Position numbers and translations under genes: made by a program
In this document: positions 8,012-15,368 of the stretch, piece after piece
Layout: every line of letters begins with the position of its first letter
How positions within the stretch are numbered: position 1 is the stretch's first letter
Source: an uncultured Lachnospiraceae bacterium
Lineage (GTDB): Bacteria; Bacillota; Clostridia; Lachnospirales; Lachnospiraceae
Assembly: GCA_910588285.1 (NCBI GenBank)
Contig: CAJUQB010000061.1
Span: forward strand, 1 to 28,924
Length of the DNA stretch: 28,924 nucleotides
Reading direction: 5' to 3'
The notes under the pieces: generated by a model
What the model saw: only the letters and a program-made list of their open reading frames with translations
Databases searched by the model: none
What the model was told of the DNA's origin: nothing

Positions 8012-9178
8012 TTGACTGCAATAAGAAAAAGAAAAGGTTTGCCCGGACAGCTTCTGGCGCTGCTCCTTCTCCTGTTGGCCCTGACAGGATGCCAGGAGCG
8101 CAGAGGAGAGGAGCTGTCCGGACAGGAGGAGAATACGGAAGCCGGGGAGAATATGGAAGCCGGGGAGGATGCGGCAGAGGAGGACGGGGACGTCCGGGGG
8201 CAGGAGCTATACATTCTGCTGCATAAGAATCCGGACACGGAACGGATGTTTTTCCAGAATGCGGATACCGGCCGTCAGGAGGAATTTGCCTATGGCGGGG
8301 GCACGTATATCTATAACCGCTATGGGGAAAGCGTCACAGCCTCCCGGATCCCCATGGGGGCTCTGGTGTATCTTACCTACACGGAGGACAATTATCTGGT
8401 CAGCCTGGAGGAGGCTACGGATACCTTTCAGTTTGAGGATATGACGGATTACCGCCTGGATACGGAGCAGGCCATGCTGACGGTTCTTGGAAAGAATTAC
8501 TTTTATGAAGAGGATCTGAAGGTCTTTTCCAATGAGAACCTGATTGCCCTGAATGAAGTCAGCAGCCGGGACGCCCTCACCATTCGGGGGAAGGGGAATA
8601 AGGTGGTTTCCATTGTGGTAAGCAGGGGACACGGTACGGTGTCCCTGAAGAATACAGGGCTTTTTGAGGGCGGGATGATCTCCATTGGCAATGTTGAGGC
8701 ACAGATTATTACGCCAAATATGAGGCTGGAGGTGCCGGAGGGAACCTATTTGCTGTCCGTAGCCAATGAAGGGTATGGAGGCAGCCAGGAGATTACCGTG
8801 AACCGTTTTGAGGAGATTACCGTGGATCTGGAGCCGCTTAAGGGAGAAGGCCCGAAGTATTGCCAGCTGCGGATTACGGCAGAGCCTGAGAATACAATCG
8901 TAACCCTGGATGGGGAGCAGCTGGATTATTCCCAGGTACAGACCTTAAAATATGGCGTCTATGCGCTGAAGGCCAAGGCAGAGGGCTATGAGTCCTGGTC
9001 CGGAAAGCTGGTGGTCAGCTCCGAGGAGGCATCCCTTTCGATTCGTCTGGAATCCCTCAGCACTTCCAAGGATAAAGAGGACGACGAGAAGGACAAAGAT
9101 GAGGATGAAGACGATGAGGATGAAGACGATAAGAAGGATGACGATAAGGACGACGATCAGGATGACGACAAGAAGTAA
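8012..9178 (+). CDS. PEGA-domain lipoprotein with acidic C-terminal tail
   Basis: 388 residues from a TTG start with gaggtga upstream. A signal peptide with a long Leu run ends LALTGC, so Cys27 is a clear lipidation site. Next come an acidic linker (residues 30-65), a beta-rich region, and two PEGA-type domains: VPEGTYLLSVANEGYGGSQEI with following strands, and LRITAEPENTIVTLDGEQ... PYGVYALKAKAEGYESWS-like (here KYGVY). PEGA domains are surface beta-sandwiches found in envelope proteins. The last ~40 residues are almost only Asp, Glu and Lys. It is likely attached to the outer face of the membrane; the ligand is unknown. It stands 81 bp after the CotS-family gene. Confidence 0.82.
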   Translation: MTAIRKRKGLPGQLLALLLLLLALTGCQERRGEELSGQEENTEAGENMEAGEDAAEEDGDVRGQELYILLHKNPDTERMFFQNADTGRQEEFAYGGGTYIYNRYGESVTASRIPMGALVYLTYTEDNYLVSLEEATDTFQFEDMTDYRLDTEQAMLTVLGKNYFYEEDLKVFSNENLIALNEVSSRDALTIRGKGNKVVSIVVSRGHGTVSLKNTGLFEGGMISIGNVEAQIITPNMRLEVPEGTYLLSVANEGYGGSQEITVNRFEEITVDLEPLKGEGPKYCQLRITAEPENTIVTLDGEQLDYSQVQTLKYGVYALKAKAEGYESWSGKLVVSSEEASLSIRLESLSTSKDKEDDEKDKDEDEDDEDEDDKKDDDKDDDQDDDKK

Positions 9179-9301
9179 GATTCCGCCGGCAGCGGAGGGA
9201 CAGGCTTCACGGACAGCGGAAGGACAGGCCCACTGGCAGCGGTAACTGAGAATGTATGGGATATCCCTTACAATAAATAAAGAAGTACAGGAGGAAGAGA
9301 T

Positions 9302-11038
9302 ATGGATTATCATGAAGTCTATCAGGAGTGGCTGGACAACCCCTATTTTGACGAGGCGACCAAGGAGGAGCTTCGGGGGATCGCAGGGGATGAGAAGGAG
9401 ATTGAGGAGCGCTTTTATACAGAGCTGGAGTTCGGAACAGCGGGACTTCGGGGCGTGATAGGGGCAGGAATTAACCGTATGAACATCTATACGGTGCGCA
9501 AAGCCACCCAGGGGCTTGCCAATTACATCCTGGGGATCGGGAATGAGAAGAAGGGGGTAGCGATTGCCTACGATTCCAGAAGAATGTCTCCGGAATTTGC
9601 CACGGAATCCGCACTCTGCCTGGCAGCAAATGGGATTCGGGCATATGTGTTTGATTCCCTGCGCCCCACGCCGGAGCTGTCCTATGCAGTCCGCAAGCTG
9701 GGCTGTACGGCAGGCATCAACATTACCGCCAGCCACAATCCGCCGGAATATAACGGCTACAAGGTATACTGGGAGGATGGAGCCCAGATTACACCGCCCC
9801 ATGACAGCGGCATTATGGGGGAGGTTAAGAAGATCACGGACTTAAGCTCCGTTAAGACCATTTCCCTGGAGGAGGCCAAGGCAAAGGGGCTGTATCAGGT
9901 GATCGGTGCAGAGATTGATGATCCCTACATAGAAGAGCTAAAAAGCCTGGTGCTGCATCAGGATGCCATTGACGCGGTGAAGGATGAGCTGAAGATTGTC
10001 TACAGCCCCCTTCATGGAACCGGCAATATCCCGGTGCGCCGTGTGCTCTCTGAGCTGGGCTTTGCCAATGTCTATGTAGTTCCCGAGCAGGAGCTGCCGG
10101 ATGGAGAGTTTCCCACCGTCAGCTACCCGAACCCGGAGGCAGAGGAGGCCTTCACCTTGGGCCTTGCTCTTGGGAAGAAAGTAAATGCTGATTTAATTTT
10201 AGCTACAGACCCGGATGCAGACAGACTTGGCGTGTATGTCAAGGATTCCAAGACCGGGGAGTACCATCCGCTGACCGGCAATATGTCGGGCTGCTTGATC
10301 GGGGATTATGTGATCAGCCAGCGCAAGGAGCGGGACGGCTCCCTGCCGGAGGATGGTGCCCTGGTGAAGTCCATTGTGACCACCAATATGGCAGATGCCA
10401 TTGCCCGGCACTATGGGATTGCACTGATTGAGGTGCTGACAGGCTTTAAGTTCATTGGGCAGAAGATCCTGCAGTTTGAGCGGGAGGGCAAGGGCACCTA
10501 CCTGTTCGGCTTAGAGGAGAGCTATGGCTGCCTGCCGGGCACCTATGCCCGTGACAAGGACGCAGTTGTGGCTTCCATGGTGCTGTGCGAGGCAGCTGCC
10601 TACTACAAGACCAAGGGCAAGACCCTCTGGGATGCCATGATCGACATGTATGAGCGTTACGGATACTATAAGGATGATGTGAAGTCCATTACCCTGAAGG
10701 GGATTGAGGGCCTGGCCAAGATCCAGACTATTATGGAGACCCTGCGCAAGGATGCGCCCAGGGAGATCGGCGGCTATCCGGTGCTCTCCGCAAAGGATTA
10801 CAAGCTGGAAACCATTACCGACATGCAGACAGGGGAGACAAAGCCCACCGGACTGCCCTCCTCCAATGTCCTCTATTACGATCTGCCGGACGCTGCCTGG
10901 GTATGCGTAAGGCCCTCCGGAACAGAGCCCAAGGTGAAGTTCTACTATGGCGTGAAGGGCGCTTCCATGGAGGATGCGGCAGCCAAGTCGGAAGCTCTGG
11001 GCAGAGAGGTTCTGGCAATGGTAGAGAGCATGCTGTAA
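9302..11038 (+). CDS. pgcA: alpha-phosphoglucomutase / phosphomannomutase
   Basis: A 578-residue alpha-D-phosphohexomutase, matching the ~580-residue PgcA type of Firmicutes. The phosphoserine loop is TASHNPPEYNGYK with Ser144. The metal loop ATDPDADRLG has Asp303, Asp305 and Asp307. The sugar-binding loop is GLEESYG and the phosphate-binding loop is RPSGTEPK near the C-terminus. It interconverts glucose-1-phosphate and glucose-6-phosphate for glycan, teichoic acid or glycolipid precursors and glycogen use. caggagga precedes the ATG. The upstream 120 bp carries two imperfect copies of gcagcggaRggacaggc. Confidence 0.94.
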   Translation: MDYHEVYQEWLDNPYFDEATKEELRGIAGDEKEIEERFYTELEFGTAGLRGVIGAGINRMNIYTVRKATQGLANYILGIGNEKKGVAIAYDSRRMSPEFATESALCLAANGIRAYVFDSLRPTPELSYAVRKLGCTAGINITASHNPPEYNGYKVYWEDGAQITPPHDSGIMGEVKKITDLSSVKTISLEEAKAKGLYQVIGAEIDDPYIEELKSLVLHQDAIDAVKDELKIVYSPLHGTGNIPVRRVLSELGFANVYVVPEQELPDGEFPTVSYPNPEAEEAFTLGLALGKKVNADLILATDPDADRLGVYVKDSKTGEYHPLTGNMSGCLIGDYVISQRKERDGSLPEDGALVKSIVTTNMADAIARHYGIALIEVLTGFKFIGQKILQFEREGKGTYLFGLEESYGCLPGTYARDKDAVVASMVLCEAAAYYKTKGKTLWDAMIDMYERYGYYKDDVKSITLKGIEGLAKIQTIMETLRKDAPREIGGYPVLSAKDYKLETITDMQTGETKPTGLPSSNVLYYDLPDAAWVCVRPSGTEPKVKFYYGVKGASMEDAAAKSEALGREVLAMVESML

Positions 11039-11084
11039 AATAAGCGAAAATAAGGAGCTAAGCAAGTATTTATTACGATTGTTC

Positions 11085-11113
11085 TTGACAAACCCTAAAA
11101 AAACAAGTATAAA
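11085..11113 (+). promoter_or_regulatory. strong sigma-A promoter of hup
   Basis: A perfect -35 TTGACA (11085-11090), a 17-bp A-rich spacer and a TATAAA -10 (11108-11113) stand about 80 bp before the hup ATG. This is a consensus housekeeping promoter, as expected for an abundant nucleoid protein. Confidence 0.9.
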
Positions 11114-11193
11114 TATGTTTGTAGGTAATCAAGAGGTGTAATACTAAGTACACAAATAAAACAGAAAACAAAACTCAGAGGAGGAATTTTGTC

Positions 11194-11469
11194 ATGAACA
11201 AAGCAGAATTAGTTGCAGCTATAGCTGACAAAGCAGAATTGTCCAGGAAAGACGCAGAGAAGGCATTGAAGGCTTTCACAGACGTTGTGGCAGAAGAACT
11301 GAAGAAGGGTGAGAAGATTCAGCTGGTCGGCTTTGGTACCTTTGAGGTATCTGAGAGAGCTGCAAGGACCGGAAGGAATCCTCAGACCGGTAAGGAGATG
11401 AAGATTGCTGCATCCAAGGCGCCGAAGTTCAAGGCTGGCAAGGCTTTGAAGGATATGGTGAACGCATAA
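11194..11469 (+). CDS. hup: DNA-binding protein HU
   Basis: A 91-residue HU protein of standard length. MNKAELVAAIADKAELSRKDAEKAL forms the dimerisation helices. VGFGTFEV and the arm motif RTGRNPQTGKEMKI, with the DNA-intercalating proline in RNPQTG, are all intact. HU bends DNA and compacts the nucleoid without sequence specificity. It has a consensus promoter, a gaggagg ribosome binding site and its own terminator. A hup gene beside rqcP and yabP is a known clostridial and bacillar neighbourhood. Confidence 0.97.
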   Translation: MNKAELVAAIADKAELSRKDAEKALKAFTDVVAEELKKGEKIQLVGFGTFEVSERAARTGRNPQTGKEMKIAASKAPKFKAGKALKDMVNA

Positions 11470-11498
11470 TAATCTTGCTGTGATCATACAGAGTACCA

Positions 11499-11553
11499 AT
11501 GGAGTTATCAGCGCTTTCAAGCATGCTTGTCAGAGCTGATAGCTCCATTTTTT
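11499..11553 (+). terminator. intrinsic terminator of hup
   Basis: A 14-bp stem with one G-T wobble (atggagttatcagc with gctgatagctccat) ends in six T at 11548-11553. An inner AAGCATGCTT palindrome may form part of the loop. The T run ends immediately before the ribosome binding site of rqcP, so rqcP is probably fed by read-through or an unseen promoter. Confidence 0.85.
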
Positions 11554-11565
11554 AAGGAGACGTAT

Positions 11566-11805
11566 ATGAGATTGGATAAGTTTTTGAAGGTGTCCCGCCT
11601 GATTAAGCGCAGGACAGTGGCCAATGAGGCCTGCGATGCAGGGCGCGTATCTGTCAATGGCAAGCCGGCCAAGGCATCTGTCAATGTGAAGGTGGGGGAC
11701 GAAATCGAGATCATGTTTGGCACCAAAAATGTCAAGGTGGAGGTTCTGGATATCCAGGAGACCACCAAAAAGGATGAGGCAAAGGAATTGTTCCGTTATA
11801 TATAA
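11566..11805 (+). CDS. rqcP: RqcP (YabO) S4-domain ribosome quality control factor
   Basis: 79 residues from ATG 11566, preferred over an in-frame TTG at 11527 that lies inside the hup terminator; aaggaga ends 5 bases before the chosen ATG. The whole protein is one S4 RNA-binding domain (MRLDKFLKVSRLIKRRTVANEACDAGRV...). B. subtilis RqcP (YabO, 86 residues) works with RqcH on obstructed 50S subunits to add C-terminal alanine tails to stalled chains. Position just before yabP-yabQ-divIC is the same as in Bacillus. Confidence 0.92.
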   Translation: MRLDKFLKVSRLIKRRTVANEACDAGRVSVNGKPAKASVNVKVGDEIEIMFGTKNVKVEVLDIQETTKKDEAKELFRYI

Positions 11806-11807
11806 TA

Positions 11808-12117
11808 TGAGCTGCCCGACAAATGGGGGTGCATTTTGTGCATGGCAAATTGCACAAATTGTATCCCTCTTATGCTCCGGGTTCCGAATCTAAGAGCCCC
11901 TAAATGTTCTTAGGAAGGGCAATGGATCCGGACGCAACCGCCCTCTATGCGCCCTCCATGGCGCAGATCGGGCTTTCGGCGGCATCCATGCCGCCAAATT
12001 GCTGAAATCGGGAAGAACATGAAGGGGCTCTAAGATTCCTCACAGTCGCAAATCGGGATAAAATTTGTGCAATTTGCCAATCACAGTTTTGAAATAACCC
12101 ATTTGTCGGGCAGCTCA
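11808..12117. repeat. 310-bp element with perfect 20-bp terminal inverted repeats
   Basis: The ends TGAGCTGCCCGACAAATGGG (11808-11827) and its exact complement (12098-12117) are perfect 20-bp inverted repeats. Two inner blocks also pair: 11844-11867 with 12055-12078 (23 of 24) and 11886-11911 with 12013-12038 (about 23 of 26). At the tip are two small hairpins, GCGCC/GGCGC (11949-11964) and GGCGGCAT/ATGCCGCC (11978-11995). ATATATA flanks both sides. No coding capacity is seen. It fills the rqcP-yabP gap. A MITE-like element or a long structured RNA are the options; I see no clean target-site duplication. Confidence 0.88.
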
Positions 12118-12219
12118 GAATATATAGAACAGCTTTGCAAAATTCCGGAATAAATAAAAACATTTCCTAATATACTTAGATGGGATGAACCTTTGTCCAA
12201 CGAAAAAGGAGGTGTTTTT

Positions 12220-12501
12220 ATGGAGGAAAAGCCCCTGCAGAAGGTACATAAAGTGATGCTGTCCAACCGCAGAAGCGGCGTGTTAAACGGGGTGATTGAT
12301 GTGCTGTCCTTTGATGTGGGAGAGATCCTGCTGGAGACGGAGCAGGGAATGCTGATGATCAAGGGCAGCGACCTGCATGTGAACCGGCTGAACCTGGAAA
12401 AGGGAGAGATTGACCTGGAGGGCAGGATTGACAGCATGGCATATTCGGATGTGAATCCCGCAAAGACCACAGCAACATTCCTGGGAAGATTGTTCCGGTG
12501 A
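12220..12501 (+). CDS. yabP: sporulation protein YabP
   Basis: 93 residues from ATG 12220 with aaaaggaggt upstream, preferred over a TTG at 12193. It matches the YabP/YqfC family: KVMLSNRRSGVLNGVIDVLSFDVGEILLETEQGMLMIKGSDLHVNRLNLEKGEIDLEGRI pattern, all beta-rich and cytosolic. In Bacillus yabP is expressed in the mother cell and supports spore coat and cortex formation. The stop codon overlaps the yabQ start by one base (TGATG), indicating translational coupling. Confidence 0.92.
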   Translation: MEEKPLQKVHKVMLSNRRSGVLNGVIDVLSFDVGEILLETEQGMLMIKGSDLHVNRLNLEKGEIDLEGRIDSMAYSDVNPAKTTATFLGRLFR

Positions 12502-12974
12502 TGCAGATCAGCGAGGGTATTTTCCAGGAAACCAATATTCTGCTGGCTGCCATGGCCACGGGGGCGCTCCTGTTTTTTGTGTATGATCTCCTGCGGATTA
12601 TGCGCAGACTGATCCCTCACGGGACTCTGTGGGTAGCTGTGGAGGATGTGCTGTTCTGGCTGGGGAGCGCTGTTGTGATTTTCGTGATGCTGTATCAGCA
12701 GGCAGACGGCAGCCTGAGGGGGTTTTCCATCGGCGGCGTGGTGATCGGAATGCTTCTGTATGCGTTCCTCTTAAGCCCGCTGATTGTGAAGGGCAGCGTG
12801 TTCCTGCTGGAAAAAATATTATACGTGCTTTTTCGCCCGCTGGTATGCCTGTTCCGTCTGCTTGGACGTCCCTTTCGGATATTTGGGCGAAAAGGGTCTA
12901 AAGCATGGCTTTTTTTCAAAAAACGATTGAAAAAGCTATGGAAAACAGTTAGAATGTGTTTAAATAAGCAATAA
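12501..12974 (+). CDS. yabQ: spore cortex biosynthesis protein YabQ
   Basis: 157 residues from ATG 12501 (a GTG one codon earlier is possible). The N-terminal half has about three membrane segments (roughly residues 13-33, 45-65 and 74-95), followed by another hydrophobic stretch and a very basic C-terminal tail (FKKRLKKLWKTVRMCLNKQ). This is the YabQ pattern, a membrane protein of the outer forespore membrane needed for cortex formation in Bacillus. It overlaps yabP by one base and precedes divIC. Confidence 0.9.
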   Translation: MQISEGIFQETNILLAAMATGALLFFVYDLLRIMRRLIPHGTLWVAVEDVLFWLGSAVVIFVMLYQQADGSLRGFSIGGVVIGMLLYAFLLSPLIVKGSVFLLEKILYVLFRPLVCLFRLLGRPFRIFGRKGSKAWLFFKKRLKKLWKTVRMCLNKQ

Positions 12975-12990
12975 GGATGAGGTATTTGGT

Positions 12991-13341
12991 ATGGATGAAC
13001 GCAGAACGAGACAGCAGCAGGCCAGGTCCAGGCGAGCGGGCCAGAGGAAGCAACGCCGCCAGAATAAGGCAGGCATGAGGTGCATTGTACTGATCGTGCT
13101 GTGCCTGCTGGTTGGTATTTCCGTCCAGATCCATCACCTGTGGGGGAAGAATGAAGCCTATAAGGTGAAGGAGAAGCAGCTGACCAACCAGCTGGAGCTG
13201 GAGCTGGAGCGCCAGGAAGAGATTGCGGCCTATGAGGAGTATGCGGCCACACCGGAGTATATTGTAGAGCTGGCCAAGACGAAGCTGGGATTGGTGAATG
13301 AGAATGAGATTATCTTTAAGGAGAGGAAGCCAGAGGAGTGA
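12991..13341 (+). CDS. divIC: septum formation initiator, DivIC/FtsB family
   Basis: A 116-residue bitopic protein: basic cytosolic N-terminus (residues 1-29), one membrane helix (about 30-47), an extracellular coiled coil (KNEAYKVKEKQLTNQLELELERQEE), and the family's C-terminal motif YIVELAKTKLGLVNENEIIFK. DivIC forms a complex with DivIB and FtsL at the divisome. The gene order yabQ-divIC-spoIIE matches Bacillus. A weak ggatgagg precedes the ATG. Confidence 0.92.
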   Translation: MDERRTRQQQARSRRAGQRKQRRQNKAGMRCIVLIVLCLLVGISVQIHHLWGKNEAYKVKEKQLTNQLELELERQEEIAAYEEYAATPEYIVELAKTKLGLVNENEIIFKERKPEE

Positions 13342-13434
13342 CAGTTCCCTGAAGCTCTTGTAATTCTTAAGCTCCCTTGAAATGCGTAAAATTTCCATAC
13401 AGGCACTGATTTTGCCGATAACTTTTGAAAAAGG

Positions 13435-13472
13435 ATTCCCTGATTTGACAAACATTTCAGGGGATTTTTTTT
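13435..13472 (+). terminator. intrinsic terminator after divIC, overlapping the spoIIE promoter
   Basis: ATTCCCTGA (13435-13443) pairs with TCAGGGGAT (13457-13465), 9 bp with one wobble, followed by an eight-T run (13465-13472). The 13-base loop holds the spoIIE -35 hexamer, and the right arm plus T run form the spacer of that promoter. Confidence 0.8.
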
Positions 13473-13477
13473 ATAAT
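13445..13477 (+). promoter_or_regulatory. spoIIE promoter with 21-bp spacer (Spo0A-type)
   Basis: A perfect -35 TTGACA (13445-13450) and a perfect -10 TATAAT (13472-13477) are 21 bp apart, too far for normal sigma-A recognition. The B. subtilis spoIIE promoter has the same 21-bp spacing and needs Spo0A~P. TTTGACAAA overlaps the -35 and reads TTTGTCAAA on the other strand, close to a Spo0A box (TTTGTCGAA). TGTCGAT at 13484-13490 is a second weak candidate. The spoIIE ATG is about 46 bp downstream of the -10. Confidence 0.75.
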
Positions 13478-13522
13478 GGCCTCTGTCGATTCGCAGTGAC
13501 GGCAGAAAGGGAGGTCATTATC

Positions 13523-15364
13523 ATGGACAGAAAAAAATGGAAACAACTATTGGTGTATGCTTTGACGCTGGCGGTATCCAGGGTGGCTGTGGCGGGGTGT
13601 TACCCTCTGATACCGGGAATGTTTATCGCATCGCTGCTGGCAGAGGTGAATGCCACATTGCTGCTGATTTTTTCTTTATTTGGAATGGCGCTGTTCTTAC
13701 CGGTGCAGGCCATGGCAAAATATGGAATGATCGTGCTGGTGTCTCTGGCAATTGTTTGGCTGGTAAAATGGGCCTGCAAAAGCTGCCGTACGGCAGTGGG
13801 GGCAGCCATCGGGAGCAGTACGACCCTGGTTCTTATGATTGCAGGAGAGCTTCTGCAGATCCGCAACCGCAGCAGCATCTGGATCGGGATTCTGGAAAGT
13901 ATATTTGTGGGCGCATTTATTCTGGTGGTAACACCGCTGCTGTACGGAATGATGGAGCCCGGACAAGCCAGGAAGCAGCGCTACCGGGTGCGGGCGCCGG
14001 AAAACGGGCAGCGGCTGAATTCCTATGCAGAGGCCTTCAGCGGCCTGTCAAGGATCTTTGCGCAGATGAGCCAGAGGAAGGACGGATTCCAGGCAGAGGA
14101 GATGGGGCGGATGCAGCAGGAGATTACGGCAAAGATCTGCATTTCCTGCGATCAGTGCGCTTTGTGCTGGGAACGTGAGAACAGCCCCATGTACGAGCTG
14201 TTTTACCGCCTGCTGTCCTCCATGGAGCAGCTGGGACTGCCCCGGGAGGAGGTGCGGGAGGAATTTTCCCAGCACTGTGCCTATCCCCAGGTGGTCATTG
14301 AGGAGGCCTTGGGGGTCTTTGAGAAGGCCAGACTGAATATGGCCTGGTATAACCGCCTGCTGGAGAACCGGGAGGTCATTGCCCAGCAGCTGGATGCCAT
14401 GGCGTATATTATGGAGGATTGTGCCAGAGAATATGTGGATATCACCAAGGAGGAGGGCAAAATGCTGGCCGGGGTCCGCTACCGGCTGCGGGAGCGGGGC
14501 GGCCAGCTGAAGGAAGCCCATCTCTATGAGAAGCAGAACGGGCGTCTCTGCCTGCAGGTCAATATCTGCGCAAAATGGGGAAGCTGTATTGCGGTAAAGG
14601 ACCTGGCAAAGGCCGTGTCGGAAGGGATGCACAAGACGATGATACCGGTCCGAAGCAGCAAGATGCTGATTGGAAAGGAGGAGACCGTGCTGACCTTTGA
14701 GGAGGAGCCGCTGTTTCGGACCCTCCATGGGGTAGCCAGAGTGCCCAAGGACGGCGCCCAGGTCTCCGGCGATAATTTTTCCTTCCTGGATCTGGACGGG
14801 GGGCAGAGCGTCATGATTTTATCTGATGGGATGGGATCCGGAATCCGGGCTTGTAAGGAAAGCGAAATGGTGATAGAGTTAATAGAGAAGTTTCTGGAAA
14901 CAGGATTTCAGAAGGAGACCGCAATTCAGATGATGAATTCCGCCATGGTGATCCAGGGGGAGGACGGGATGTTTTCTACCGTGGATATGGCGGCCATAGA
15001 TCTGTATACCGGTGTATGCGAGTTTTACAAGATCGGGGCGGCGGCGGCCTTTATTATGCGGGGGGACCAGGTGCAGAGTATCTGTGCGGCCAGCCTTCCG
15101 GTGGGAGTCTATCCCCAGGTGGAGCCGGAGCGCAGCAGCGTGGCCCTGAAGGATGGGGATTTTGTGATACTGGTGTCAGATGGCGTGATGGATTTCCTCC
15201 ATGTGCCGGATCCGGAGGAGACCATGAAGGAGATCCTGGAGACGGCGCAGATCAATAATCCGGAGAAGCTGGCCCGACATCTGATGGAGCGTGTGCTGCT
15301 GTTTACAGGCGGAAAGGCCCCGGATGATATGACCATACTGGCAGCAGGGATTTGGGAGCGATAG
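13523..15364 (+). CDS. spoIIE: stage II sporulation protein E, PP2C phosphatase
   Basis: 613 residues from ATG 13523, chosen because aaagggaggt stands 9 bases upstream; an in-frame ATG at 13382 precedes the promoter. About five membrane segments lie in residues 8-145, fewer than the ten of B. subtilis SpoIIE (827 residues). The central region has the cysteine cluster CISCDQCALCW. The C-terminal PP2C phosphatase domain has ILSDGMGSG (Asp435), LVSDGVMDF and DDMTILAAGIW. SpoIIE dephosphorylates SpoIIAA in the forespore, releasing sigma-F, and binds the polar septum. It is followed after 4 bases by tilS. Confidence 0.94.
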   Translation: MDRKKWKQLLVYALTLAVSRVAVAGCYPLIPGMFIASLLAEVNATLLLIFSLFGMALFLPVQAMAKYGMIVLVSLAIVWLVKWACKSCRTAVGAAIGSSTTLVLMIAGELLQIRNRSSIWIGILESIFVGAFILVVTPLLYGMMEPGQARKQRYRVRAPENGQRLNSYAEAFSGLSRIFAQMSQRKDGFQAEEMGRMQQEITAKICISCDQCALCWERENSPMYELFYRLLSSMEQLGLPREEVREEFSQHCAYPQVVIEEALGVFEKARLNMAWYNRLLENREVIAQQLDAMAYIMEDCAREYVDITKEEGKMLAGVRYRLRERGGQLKEAHLYEKQNGRLCLQVNICAKWGSCIAVKDLAKAVSEGMHKTMIPVRSSKMLIGKEETVLTFEEEPLFRTLHGVARVPKDGAQVSGDNFSFLDLDGGQSVMILSDGMGSGIRACKESEMVIELIEKFLETGFQKETAIQMMNSAMVIQGEDGMFSTVDMAAIDLYTGVCEFYKIGAAAAFIMRGDQVQSICAASLPVGVYPQVEPERSSVALKDGDFVILVSDGVMDFLHVPDPEETMKEILETAQINNPEKLARHLMERVLLFTGGKAPDDMTILAAGIWER

Positions 15365-15368
15365 GCGA

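Noticed and set aside
12148..12177. Sigma-E type promoter before yabP (GAATAAAT, 14 bp, ATATACTT)
   Set aside because: Spacing is right, but the -10 matches the CATACAAT-type consensus poorly; too weak to annotate.
11945..12620. Minus-strand frames across the inverted-repeat element and yabP
   Set aside because: They are antisense to yabP and the element, with no start signals or family resemblance.
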